This document shows positions 1 through 7,816 of a stretch of DNA of 9,515 nucleotides, piece by piece (within the stretch, counting starts at the first letter, position 1; every line of letters starts with the position of its first letter). The DNA is taken from assembly GCA_022712835.1 (NCBI GenBank), contig JAFLJU010000314.1, forward strand, positions 1-9,515. Direction: 5' to 3'. Origin of the DNA: Desulfobacteraceae bacterium (GTDB taxonomy: Bacteria; Desulfobacterota; Desulfobacteria; Desulfobacterales; Desulfobacteraceae). The notes beneath the pieces are model-generated. The model had not been told where the DNA came from, did no database searches, and was given only the letters and a program-made list of their open reading frames with translations. Position numbers and translations under genes: made by a program.

Positions 1-1
1 A

Positions 2-1450
2 CTGATCACGGATAATCGTGCGCTTTATAAGGTATTTAACCGGGATTTCTCAAACGGTTATTTGAGGGGCGATATTCACAAGGATATGTTTATTGATAAT
101 CCCCGGGATCATTCAATCAAACAATTTTCAGGCCTTAGCAGCGATTCTGTAAATATTAAATTATTGGAAGATAAGAACGCATATTATGAAGACAAACAAG
201 AGGTTATCACCCGGGTAACGGTTAAAATAAATAAATTAAGTATTGAAAAGGTGCCTATAAGAATCAGTGTTTCCGGGAAATTGGGCACCCCTTTAATCCT
301 TAGTATAAAAACACCGGATAGAAGCTTTTGTGTTTCTTCAAAAACCAATCTATCCAAGAAAAATAAAAACAGCACGATAAAATGTCTTACCTACAATTTT
401 ATAGTGGGAAAACTTCGTGCTTTAAAGGATACGGCCTACACCATTGAGCATCTGGAATTGGAAAACCTTCAAACAGATCTTTTTCTATCCTTTAAGGAGT
501 TCTCTTTAATAAAAAAAGACATCTTATCCCTCCTAACGGGTTCAAAGGAGATGATGGACCCAATCCAGGTTCCCGTCTTAAAAAAAACCGCCCCAATTGA
601 AAAAAAGCCTGGCCTTGGTGTCTTAATCTCCTCCCAAAAGGATGTGCACCTTTGCCATAAGAGTGAGGCAAGATTTTTTTTCCAACTTCCCAATGGGTTT
701 CAAGATAAAATTTCCGAATTGATCACTCTTTTTTCAGACAATCCCCAATTAACACCTTGGTTCCCCTCTGTTCTCATGGGAGAAACCTACAGGGCTGCCT
801 TAAACTTTCTTGAACAGGTAAACCCAAGTTGTATTGTGACAAATAATACGGGGATCGCCTATGAAGCCTATAAAAAAGGAATCCCATGGATAGCGGGTCC
901 CCATCTTAATCTGGTAAATTCCTTTGCTCTTTTATGTTTAAGGCAAAGTTTTAATTGTTCTGGTGCCTTTGTTTCAAATGAACTGAATCAATTTCAGATA
1001 AAGGGGATGCTTCCTCCTGAAAATTTCCGGCTCTACTATCGGATCTATCATCCGATTTTGCTTTTATCCACCAGGCAATGTTTATTTCACCAGGTGATTG
1101 GATGTGAAAAACAGACAATGGATGACACTTGTATTCAGCGGTGTGATCGGTCGACATACATTACCAACCTGAAAAATGTTTCTCTGTATATTGAAAAAAC
1201 AAAGGGGAATTATCCTTGCATCTATAATGACAAAAATTTTTTGAATACTCAGATTGTTAATGACTTGCCCAATATGTTTAACCGGTTTTTTATCGATTTA
1301 AGGGATATAAAAAGTCAAACGACCATGGGAATGGAAAAATCTGGCATAATAAGGCTTTTTGAAAATCTTCTCAATGGCGAGGATTCAGAAAAAGAGCTCA
1401 ACCACTGTATTCATCCCACAACCCACATCCAATATAAACAAGGGATCTGA
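2..1450 (+). CDS. U32 family peptidase-like protein, C-terminal part (5' end outside window)
   Basis: The frame is open to the left edge, so this is a fragment of about 482 residues. The TTG at 62 lies inside the conserved motif NRDFSNGYLRG (residues 13-23), so it is not the start. That motif marks the end of a first U32 TIM-barrel unit. A beta-rich segment at about residues 45-170 resembles DUF3656 of RlhA-type U32 proteins. A second U32-like unit at about 200-482 carries a cysteine cluster: C360, C368, C377, C381 and C406. Known members RlhA, UbiU and UbiV are Fe-S proteins that support hydroxylation of 23S rRNA or of ubiquinone precursors, so 'peptidase' may be a misleading family name. 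The second unit aligns to the CX6C-X16-C pattern I recall for UbiU, but has Leu at the first cysteine. By eye the gene is AT-richer than ispG and proS. The family call is strong; the substrate is unknown. Confidence 0.82.
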   Translation: MITDNRALYKVFNRDFSNGYLRGDIHKDMFIDNPRDHSIKQFSGLSSDSVNIKLLEDKNAYYEDKQEVITRVTVKINKLSIEKVPIRISVSGKLGTPLILSIKTPDRSFCVSSKTNLSKKNKNSTIKCLTYNFIVGKLRALKDTAYTIEHLELENLQTDLFLSFKEFSLIKKDILSLLTGSKEMMDPIQVPVLKKTAPIEKKPGLGVLISSQKDVHLCHKSEARFFFQLPNGFQDKISELITLFSDNPQLTPWFPSVLMGETYRAALNFLEQVNPSCIVTNNTGIAYEAYKKGIPWIAGPHLNLVNSFALLCLRQSFNCSGAFVSNELNQFQIKGMLPPENFRLYYRIYHPILLLSTRQCLFHQVIGCEKQTMDDTCIQRCDRSTYITNLKNVSLYIEKTKGNYPCIYNDKNFLNTQIVNDLPNMFNRFFIDLRDIKSQTTMGMEKSGIIRLFENLLNGEDSEKELNHCIHPTTHIQYKQGI

Positions 1451-1525
1451 GTTAAGTATAGAAGTGTTGTCTTGAATAAACCCATGGCAATATGGTATCC
1501 TTGGGGCAGAACTTTTTATGGGTTG

Positions 1526-1567
1526 GCCTGCGGGTTTGGTTTTAGTTGCTGCAGGCTTTTAATTTTT
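1526..1567 (+). terminator. Intrinsic terminator of the U32 gene
   Basis: GCCTGCGG (1526-1533) pairs with CTGCAGGC (1549-1556) as an 8-bp stem with one G-U pair and a 15-nt loop. The T-rich tail TTTTAATTTTT (1557-1567) follows directly. It lies 75 bp after the U32 stop and only 28 bases before the ispG start. Confidence 0.72.
1536..1563 (+). promoter_or_regulatory. Possible ispG promoter overlapping the terminator
   Basis: TTGGTT (1536-1541), 16 bases, then TTTAAT (1558-1563) is a weak sigma-70-like pair. The -35 box would sit in the terminator loop and the -10 box in its T tract. It is proposed because little room remains between the hairpin and ispG. Other weak pairs lie upstream, for example TTGAAT at 1472 with TATCCT at 1496, but transcripts from those would have to pass the hairpin. 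Confidence 0.25.
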
Positions 1568-1595
1568 GATGAAAAGATAGGATAGCTAAAAGGCC

Positions 1596-2690
1596 ATGTC
1601 ACTGGTTCACAAGAGAAGAAAAACCAGACAGATTTGTGTGGGAAATGTACGGTTGGGATCAGCAAGTCAGGTGTCGGTCCAGTCCATGACCAATACCTTT
1701 ACACAAAACGTGGATTCCACCGTGGGACAGATTTTGTCCCTTGAAAAGGCCGGGTGTGAGATTGTGAGGGTGGCGGTGCCGGATATGGAATCAGCCCTTG
1801 CCATCCAAAAGATTAAAGATAGAATTAACATTCCTTTGATTGCAGACATTCATTTTGATTTCAGGCTGGCACTGGCTGCAGCCGAGGCGGGCGCTGATGC
1901 GTTGCGGATCAATCCCGGAAATATCGGGGAGCCACGAAAAATACAGGCGGTTGTTGATGCTTCCAAAGCCCATGGGATTCCCATCCGGGTGGGGGTTAAT
2001 GCCGGTTCCCTTGAAAAAGAGATTGAAAAGAGATTGGGAACCACGGCCGAAGCTATGGTGGAAAGTGCCTTGTCCAATATTCGGATTCTGGAAGATTTAG
2101 GCTTTTATGACATCAAGGTGTCTTTGAAGGCCTCGGATGTCACAAGGACGGTGGAGGCCTATCGCATGCTGGCCCCTCTCACCGATGTCCCCTTGCATGT
2201 GGGGGTGACCGAGGCCGGTGGCCTCATTGCCGGGATTACCAAATCCGCCATTGGTATCGGCATGCTCTTGTCCGAGGGGATTGGAGACACGATCCGGGTT
2301 TCTTTAACCCGGGATCCTGTGGAAGAGATCCGGACAGGCTTTGAGATTTTACGGGCCCTTGGTATCAGAAGCCGTGGGCCGGAGCTGATTTCATGCCCCA
2401 CCTGCGGCCGGTGTAAAATCGATTTGTTTAAAATTGCAGAAGAGGTAGAAAAAGCTTTACTTGAACGTTCCAGTAAGATTAAAGTTGCGATTATGGGATG
2501 TGTGGTAAATGGCCCCGGAGAGGCAAAGGAAGCCGATATCGGTATTACAGGGGCCGATGGTCAGGGAATTTTGTTCAAACAAGGAAAGGTATTCAAACGA
2601 GTGGACCAGGATCAATTGGTGGCTGAATTGCTCGCTGAAATAGACAAGATGACAGAAAATTCGGAGGAACGGAATGGCAAAGAAGAATAA
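1596..2690 (+). CDS. ispG: 4-hydroxy-3-methylbut-2-enyl-diphosphate synthase (GcpE/IspG)
   Basis: This cytoplasmic 4Fe-4S enzyme converts 2-C-methyl-D-erythritol 2,4-cyclodiphosphate to HMBPP, the penultimate step of the MEP isoprenoid pathway. The 364 residues match the short bacterial form. The N-terminal TIM barrel (about 8-250) opens with RRKTRQICVG and QSMTNT. The C-terminal cluster domain has CPTC (C267, C270), C302 in MGCVVNGPGEA and E309. These match the three Cys and one Glu cluster ligands of the E. coli enzyme. C273 is an extra nearby cysteine. ATG 1596 gives the expected short lead before the conserved region, but the Shine-Dalgarno is poor (AAAAGG two bases upstream), so expression may be modest. 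The 3' end overlaps proS by 17 bp and carries the proS ribosome-binding site. Confidence 0.96.
   Translation: MSLVHKRRKTRQICVGNVRLGSASQVSVQSMTNTFTQNVDSTVGQILSLEKAGCEIVRVAVPDMESALAIQKIKDRINIPLIADIHFDFRLALAAAEAGADALRINPGNIGEPRKIQAVVDASKAHGIPIRVGVNAGSLEKEIEKRLGTTAEAMVESALSNIRILEDLGFYDIKVSLKASDVTRTVEAYRMLAPLTDVPLHVGVTEAGGLIAGITKSAIGIGMLLSEGIGDTIRVSLTRDPVEEIRTGFEILRALGIRSRGPELISCPTCGRCKIDLFKIAEEVEKALLERSSKIKVAIMGCVVNGPGEAKEADIGITGADGQGILFKQGKVFKRVDQDQLVAELLAEIDKMTENSEERNGKEE
2663..2667 (+). promoter_or_regulatory. Ribosome-binding site of proS inside ispG
   Basis: GGAGG lies six bases before ATG 2674, within the last codons of ispG. It fixes the proS start despite the 17-bp overlap and suggests that ribosomes finishing ispG reinitiate on proS. 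Confidence 0.8.
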
Positions 2691-4179
2691 GACGGCAATC
2701 ACCCCGACCCGGGAAGAAGATTATTCCCAATGGTATCAGGAGGTTGTTAAGGCATCTGATATGGCAGAGAATTCGCCGGTCAGGGGCTGCATGGTGATCA
2801 AACCCTGGGGGTTTGCGCTGTGGGAAAATATTCAGCACGATATGGATGCAATGTTCAAGGAAACCGGTGTCCGGAATGCCTATTTTCCGTTGTTTATTCC
2901 ATTGAGTTATCTTGAAAAAGAGGCCGAGCATGTGGAGGGGTTTGCAAAGGAATGCGCTGTGGTAACCCACCACAAACTTGAAAAAGGGCCAGACGGAAAA
3001 CTGGTTCCCGCAGGGGAACTGGCAGAACCCTTGATTGTTCGTCCCACATCTGAAACCATTATTGGCGAGTCCATGGCCAAGTGGACCAGTTCCTACCGGG
3101 ACCTGCCCATTCTGCTCAACCAATGGGCCAATGTGGTGAGATGGGAAATGCGGACTCGGATGTTTCTGAGAACCAGTGAGTTTTTGTGGCAGGAAGGCCA
3201 TACCGCCCATGCAACAAAAGCGGAAGCCCAGGAACGGACCCTCCAGATGCTTAATATTTATACCCGTTTTGTGGAGGAGCACCTTGCTATGCCCGTGATC
3301 CGGGGGCAGAAAACCGAATCGGAACGGTTCCCGGGAGCGGATGATACCCTGTGTATCGAGGCCATGATGCAGGACAAAAGAGCACTCCAGGCAGGTACTT
3401 CCCATTTTCTGGGACAAAATTTTGCCAAGGGGTCTGATATTAAATTTCAGAATGAAGAGGGCCAGGAAGCCTTTGCCTGGACCACATCCTGGGGAACTTC
3501 CACCCGGATGATCGGCGGTATGATCATGGTTCATTCCGATGATGACGGCATGATTATGCCGCCTCGTGTGGCGCCGGCCCATGTGGTGATTTTGCCCATT
3601 ATCAAAAAAGGCGGGGACAACACCCAGGTGATGGAGAGTGCTGATGCCCTGAAAAAGGCCTTACGGTCCATGGATTACCACGGTCGAAAGGTGGAAGTGG
3701 AAATTGATGCCAGAGATATCGGCGGTGCCCGTGGGTGGGACTGGGTGAAAAAAGGAATTCCCGTTCGCATTGAACTGGGACCAAGGGATATTGAGAACAA
3801 CTCTGTGTTCATGGCTCGCCGGGATACCAATGAGAAGATGTCCATAGACAGAGACGATTTTACCAATGGGATTGCGCAGCTTCTGGACAATATCCAGGAT
3901 ACCTTGTTCCAGAGGGCCCTGCAGTTTAGAAAGGATCATACCTTTTCCATTGATTCCAAAAAAGAATTTTACAAGTTGTTTAAAAAGGCAAAGGGATATG
4001 AGAACGGGGCGTTTATCTACTCCCATTGGTGCGGATCAAGGGAGTGTGAGGAAACGATCAAGAAGCATCTTTCTGTGACGATTCGTTGTATTCCCTTTGA
4101 CAGCCCTGAGGAAGAAGGGTCTTGCATCTGCTGCGAAAATGCCAGCTCAAAAAGGGTCTTGTTTGCCAAGGCATATTAA
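2674..4179 (+). CDS. proS: Prolyl-tRNA synthetase, archaeal/eukaryotic-like short type
   Basis: This class II synthetase charges tRNA-Pro with proline in the cytoplasm. At 501 residues it is shorter than the E. coli type of about 570, and it lacks the editing (INS) insert between motifs 2 and 3. Proline/ATP site landmarks are RPTSET (123-128), motif 2 around RWEMRTRMFLRTSEF (156-170), WQEGHTAH (172-179) and motif 3 around GTSTRMIGGMIMVHSDDDG (274-292). The anticodon-binding domain spans about 300-410 and includes ARDIGGARGWDWVKKGIP. A C-terminal zinc-type domain has C453-X4-C458 and C484-X2-C487 and ends in FAKAY, as in Thermus- and archaeal-type enzymes. Without the insert, clearance of Ala-tRNA-Pro probably depends on a separate deacylase elsewhere. 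It overlaps ispG upstream, and rel starts 36 bp downstream in the same run. Confidence 0.96.
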   Translation: MAKKNKTAITPTREEDYSQWYQEVVKASDMAENSPVRGCMVIKPWGFALWENIQHDMDAMFKETGVRNAYFPLFIPLSYLEKEAEHVEGFAKECAVVTHHKLEKGPDGKLVPAGELAEPLIVRPTSETIIGESMAKWTSSYRDLPILLNQWANVVRWEMRTRMFLRTSEFLWQEGHTAHATKAEAQERTLQMLNIYTRFVEEHLAMPVIRGQKTESERFPGADDTLCIEAMMQDKRALQAGTSHFLGQNFAKGSDIKFQNEEGQEAFAWTTSWGTSTRMIGGMIMVHSDDDGMIMPPRVAPAHVVILPIIKKGGDNTQVMESADALKKALRSMDYHGRKVEVEIDARDIGGARGWDWVKKGIPVRIELGPRDIENNSVFMARRDTNEKMSIDRDDFTNGIAQLLDNIQDTLFQRALQFRKDHTFSIDSKKEFYKLFKKAKGYENGAFIYSHWCGSRECEETIKKHLSVTIRCIPFDSPEEEGSCICCENASSKRVLFAKAY

Positions 4180-4215
4180 TCGGGTGAACACTAAGATAAA
4201 GGTGCCGCTGTAAAG

Positions 4216-6381
4216 ATGATTCGAATCACCGACATATTGGATAAGATTTATGAGTATAACCCGGATGCGGATTTGTCCATCATTGACCGGGCCTATATCT
4301 ATTCGGCCCGGGTTCATGAAGGGCAGGTAAGGCTTTCCGGGGAGCCCTATCTTTCCCACCCGTTGGAAGTGGCGGATATCCTGGCAGACATGACCATGGA
4401 TGTGGAAAGCATTGCCGCGGCCCTTCTCCATGATGTGATTGAAGATACTCCCGCCACCAAAGAGGATATTGAAAAAATGTTCGGCCCGGGAGTGGCCCAT
4501 ATTGTGGAAGGGGTCACCAAGCTGTCCAGTTTGGCCCTGCCTAAATCTTCCGCCACTAAGATTGCCCAGCAGGCAGAATCTCTGCGGAAGATGATCCTGG
4601 CCATGGCCGATGATATCCGGGTGGTGCTCATCAAACTTGCTGATCGTATCCATAATATGCGGACACTCAAATACCATCGGAAGCCTGAAAAACAAGCCGC
4701 CATTGCCCAGGAAACCCTGGATATCTATGCCCCCATTGCCGCCCGGCTGGGAATCTTCTGGATTAAGCATGAGTTGGAGGAAATTGCCTTTTACTATACC
4801 CTGAGGGATGAGTATGAGCGCATTGAGGCCCTGGTAAATACGGCCAAGGATAAAAAAGAAGATTATATCAAAGAGGTCAAAACCAGTCTTCAGTATAAAA
4901 TGGAAGAAATGGAGCTGCCCTGTGATATCAAGGGGCGGTATAAACAGCATTACAGCATTTACCAGAAAATGCTTTCCCAGAGTCTGGAGTTTGAGGAGGT
5001 CTATGACATCATCGCCTTCAGGCTTATTTTAGATACGGTGCCCCAGTGTTATGCCGCCATGGGCGCCATCCATTCCATGTGGAAACCCATTTATTACAAG
5101 ATAAAGGATTATATCGGCAATCCCAAACCCAATATGTATCAATCCATCCATACCACGGTGGTGGGTCCCAAGGGAGAGCGGGTGGAAATTCAGATTAGAA
5201 CAAAGGAGATGAATCGGATTGCCGAATCCGGTATTGCCGCCCACTGGAGTTATAAGGAAGGCTCCAAGATCGATAAAAATACCGGTGAGTTATTCGCCTG
5301 GATCCGGAATCTGGTGGAAAACCAGGAAAACTATAATGACCCGGACGAGTTTCTGGAAAATGTGCGTATCGATTTGTATCCGGATGAAATCTATGTGTTC
5401 ACCCCCCAGGGAGACATAAAGATTCTGCCCAAAAAGGCCACCCCGGTTGATTTCGCCTATATGATCCACACCGAGGTCGGGGCTGCCTGTACCGGGGCCA
5501 AGGTCAGCGGCAAGCTGGTGCCATTGACCCACCGGCTTAAAACCGGTGATACCGTTGAAATAATTACCACCAAGGGGCATCACCCCAGCGCAGACTGGCT
5601 TAATTTTGTCAAAACCGTTAAAGCCCGGACCAAGATACGCGCCTTTATCAATGCCCTGGAAAAAGAGCGGAGCTATTCTTTGGGTCGGGAAATGTGCGAA
5701 AAGATTTTCAGGAAAAAGAACCAGAACTTTAATGCCCTGATAAAATCCGGGGAGATTCGTGTGGTGGCAGAATCCTACGGGTTTAAGACCGTGGATGATC
5801 TCATCGCCCATGTGGGATTTGGCAAGCTGACGCCTTTGCAGCTTTTAAACAAGACTTTGCCGGAGCTTGGAGAGCCCAAAGAAGAAAAGCCAAGTTTTCT
5901 CCAAAAACTTGCCAGCAGAACAAAGCGCAAATCTGATACCGGTATCATTGTCAAAGGCCTCCATGATATTTTAGTCCGGTTCTCCAAATGCTGCAATCCA
6001 TTGCCGGGAGATCCCATCACAGGATTTATTACCCAGGGTCAGGGCGTAACCATTCACAGCAAACGCTGCCTGAATGTCATGAAAATGAGCAGTGAACGCA
6101 AAATAGAGGTGCAGTGGAGTGAGGATTTCTCCGAATCCTACCCCGCCAGTATCCGGATCAAGACCGATGACCGGCATGGACTTTTGGCGGATATTGCGGC
6201 GGTGATCAGTAAATCCAAATGCAATATTTTAAATGCCCAGAGCGAAACATCCGAGGCCGGAATCGGTTTGTTTTATTTTACCGTTATGGTGGAAAGTTCG
6301 GTGCAATTGCGTAAAATCATGTCGGAAATCCGCCGGCTTAAAAAGGTCACCGATGTCAAACGGGTTGTGAGAAATGATTAG
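4216..6381 (+). CDS. rel: Bifunctional (p)ppGpp synthetase/hydrolase, Rel/SpoT family
   Basis: This long RSH enzyme makes (p)ppGpp from ATP plus GDP/GTP and breaks it down, controlling the stringent response on ribosomes. The 721 residues cover all domains. The HD hydrolase (about 1-195) keeps H48, H72-D73, E76-D77 and D143, so hydrolysis should work. The synthetase (about 215-350) has GRYK (240-243), D264, YQSIHTT (308-314) and E324 in VEIQIRT. TGS follows at about 391-450. A zinc-finger segment has C592, C593, H614 and C618, and ACT is at about 645-720. The usual RXKD motif reads KIKD (295-298), closer to bifunctional RXKD than to RelA EXDD. Only one in-frame ATG precedes the conserved N-terminus; AAAGG is 13 bases upstream, so the ribosome-binding site is weak. 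Bases 4180-4215 show no promoter or terminator. phoH follows immediately. Confidence 0.95.
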   Translation: MIRITDILDKIYEYNPDADLSIIDRAYIYSARVHEGQVRLSGEPYLSHPLEVADILADMTMDVESIAAALLHDVIEDTPATKEDIEKMFGPGVAHIVEGVTKLSSLALPKSSATKIAQQAESLRKMILAMADDIRVVLIKLADRIHNMRTLKYHRKPEKQAAIAQETLDIYAPIAARLGIFWIKHELEEIAFYYTLRDEYERIEALVNTAKDKKEDYIKEVKTSLQYKMEEMELPCDIKGRYKQHYSIYQKMLSQSLEFEEVYDIIAFRLILDTVPQCYAAMGAIHSMWKPIYYKIKDYIGNPKPNMYQSIHTTVVGPKGERVEIQIRTKEMNRIAESGIAAHWSYKEGSKIDKNTGELFAWIRNLVENQENYNDPDEFLENVRIDLYPDEIYVFTPQGDIKILPKKATPVDFAYMIHTEVGAACTGAKVSGKLVPLTHRLKTGDTVEIITTKGHHPSADWLNFVKTVKARTKIRAFINALEKERSYSLGREMCEKIFRKKNQNFNALIKSGEIRVVAESYGFKTVDDLIAHVGFGKLTPLQLLNKTLPELGEPKEEKPSFLQKLASRTKRKSDTGIIVKGLHDILVRFSKCCNPLPGDPITGFITQGQGVTIHSKRCLNVMKMSSERKIEVQWSEDFSESYPASIRIKTDDRHGLLADIAAVISKSKCNILNAQSETSEAGIGLFYFTVMVESSVQLRKIMSEIRRLKKVTDVKRVVRND

Positions 6382-6382
6382 T

Positions 6383-6388
6383 GGAGGT
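6383..6388 (+). promoter_or_regulatory. Ribosome-binding site of phoH, abutting the rel stop
   Basis: GGAGGT begins one base after the rel TAG (6379-6381) and lies three bases before ATG 6392. It favours 6392 over the in-frame ATG at 6374, which would overlap rel by 8 bp and has no good site before it. Confidence 0.72.
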
Positions 6389-6391
6389 CGT

Positions 6392-7711
6392 ATGAAAAAA
6401 ATCTTTATCCTGGATACCAATGTCATCCTCCATGACAGCAACTGCATCAACCAGTTTACGGAAAATGATATTTGTATTCCCATAACGGTCATTGAAGAAC
6501 TGGATAAGTTCAAGAAAGGGAACAAGGTCATCAATTGTAATGCCCGGGACTTCTTACGCTCCCTGGACGCGCTTTCCAGTGAGGGGATGCTGAACGGTGG
6601 TGTTCCCATTGAGAAGGGGAGTGGCCGCATCACCATTTGCCTGGATTTTGCGTTAGAGGATAAGATCAAAGAAAATTTTACCGAGATAACACCGGACATT
6701 AAAATTTTAAATATTGCCTATTCCATCGCCCGGAAAAAAAGATTCAAGAATGTGGTTTTTGTAACAAAGGATGTCAACCTGCGCTTAAAAGCCCGGTCCA
6801 TTGGTTTGAAAACGGAAAATTATAATTCAAAGTTTATCCAGGATCTTTCCGACATGTATACCGGATTGACAGTGATGGAAAATATTAATGCCAGGGTATT
6901 TGCCGAGCTGTATAAAAAACCCCATGAAATTCAAGTTTCCACCATTGGGAGGGAGGTTGGGTTTTTTCCCAATGAGAATGTTATTTTAAAGAATGGGTCC
7001 AAATCCGCTCTGGCTTTTTTTGATGGAAGTAGTCAGACCATTAAATTAATCCAACCCAGAATTTGTTATGGAATCCAGCCGAGGAATTCAGAGCAGACCT
7101 TTGCCCTGAACGCCATGCTCAATCCGGATATTTCCCTGGTGACTGTTTCCGGGAAGGCTGGCACTGGCAAAACCCTGCTGGCCCTGGCAGCCGCCCTGGC
7201 CAAAAAACAGTTTTATCGCCAGATTTTTATTGCCCGTCCCGTGGTCCCCTTAAGCAACAAAAATCTGGGCTTTCTGCCCGGGGATGTGGCCTCAAAATTG
7301 GATCCCTATATGCAGCCCCTCTATGACAATCTTTCCGTGATCCAGAATAATTTTAATGAACAAAATTCCCAATCCAAACAGATCAAAGAACTGATTGAAG
7401 AAGAAAAAATTGTGATCACCCCCCTGTCCTATATTCGGGGAAGAAGTATTGTTAAAGTATTTTTCATTGTGGATGAGGCCCAAAATCTGACACCCCATGA
7501 GGTAAAAACCATTATAACCAGGGCCGGTGAAGGAACCAAAATTATATTTACCGGGGATATTTTTCAGATTGACCACCCCTATCTGGACAGCCAGACAAAC
7601 GGGTTGGCCTATATTATCGAAAAAATGAAAGGCCAGAAACTATATTCCCATATCAATCTTGAGAAGGGAGAGCGCTCGGAACTGGCAGAGCTTGCTGCCA
7701 AAATACTTTAA
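6392..7711 (+). CDS. PIN domain-PhoH family ATPase (PhoH2/YlaK-like)
   Basis: This 439-residue protein fuses an N-terminal PIN RNase-like domain to a C-terminal PhoH P-loop ATPase. The family is linked to RNA cleavage and unwinding. PIN (about 1-150) starts with LDTNVILHD (7-15) and has plausible metal-binding acids D8, E35/E36, D102 and D127 (FVTKD), so it looks catalytically complete. PhoH (about 220-439) has Walker A SGKAGTGKT (253-261), Walker B VFFIVDEAQN (356-365) and sensor-like FTGD (386-389). No signal peptide or membrane segment is evident, so it should be cytoplasmic. ATG 6392 fits both the ribosome-binding site and the family N-terminus. It is the last gene of the ispG run and is probably translated by ribosomes leaving rel. 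Substrate is unknown. It lacks a VapB-type antitoxin neighbour, so a toxin role is not supported here. Confidence 0.93.
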   Translation: MKKIFILDTNVILHDSNCINQFTENDICIPITVIEELDKFKKGNKVINCNARDFLRSLDALSSEGMLNGGVPIEKGSGRITICLDFALEDKIKENFTEITPDIKILNIAYSIARKKRFKNVVFVTKDVNLRLKARSIGLKTENYNSKFIQDLSDMYTGLTVMENINARVFAELYKKPHEIQVSTIGREVGFFPNENVILKNGSKSALAFFDGSSQTIKLIQPRICYGIQPRNSEQTFALNAMLNPDISLVTVSGKAGTGKTLLALAAALAKKQFYRQIFIARPVVPLSNKNLGFLPGDVASKLDPYMQPLYDNLSVIQNNFNEQNSQSKQIKELIEEEKIVITPLSYIRGRSIVKVFFIVDEAQNLTPHEVKTIITRAGEGTKIIFTGDIFQIDHPYLDSQTNGLAYIIEKMKGQKLYSHINLEKGERSELAELAAKIL

Positions 7712-7747
7712 CCCCTGAAGCAAACAACAAACTGAAACAAACTACAA

Positions 7748-7783
7748 AGGTCCGGGGATCTATGAAAATAAATACCCGAACCT
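7748..7783. terminator. Probable bidirectional terminator between phoH and rpmB
   Basis: AGGTCCGGG (7748-7756) pairs with CCCGAACCT (7775-7783), a 9-position stem with one internal mismatch and an 18-nt loop. On the plus strand it is followed by GAAGTTTTCTTCT. On the minus strand it is followed by TTTGTAGTTTGTTT, read from a CAAAC-rich stretch (about 7712-7747). It lies between two convergent genes. The long loop, mismatch and broken T runs make it a moderate call. Confidence 0.5.
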
Positions 7784-7816
7784 GAAGTTTTCTTCTATGG
7801 TCTGTATTCTACTGCC

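Noticed and set aside
62..64. TTG at 62 as the start of the U32 gene
   Set aside because: The frame stays open to base 2 and the preceding residues NRDFSNGY are part of a conserved U32 motif, so the gene begins outside the window.
2593..3582. Long minus-strand open frame (329 codons) opposite ispG/proS
   Set aside because: It is fully antisense to clearly conserved proS; the translation is low-complexity, rich in H, G, P and F, with no family resemblance, as expected from third-position bias of the real gene.
4147..4950. Minus-strand open frame (267 codons) opposite the proS end and rel start
   Set aside because: It lies over the conserved Rel HD domain in the opposite strand and has a shadow-like composition.
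5290..5811. Minus-strand open frame (173 codons) opposite the Rel TGS region
   Set aside because: Antisense to conserved Rel sequence, with no recognisable motif or ribosome-binding site.
6374..6391. ATG 6374 as the phoH start
   Set aside because: ATG 6392 has GGAGGT in front and gives the family-typical MKKIFILDTN start; 6374 has no good site before it.
6392..7711. PIN-PhoH as the toxin of a toxin-antitoxin pair
   Set aside because: No small antitoxin gene precedes it; the upstream neighbour is rel, with the ribosome-binding site abutting the rel stop.
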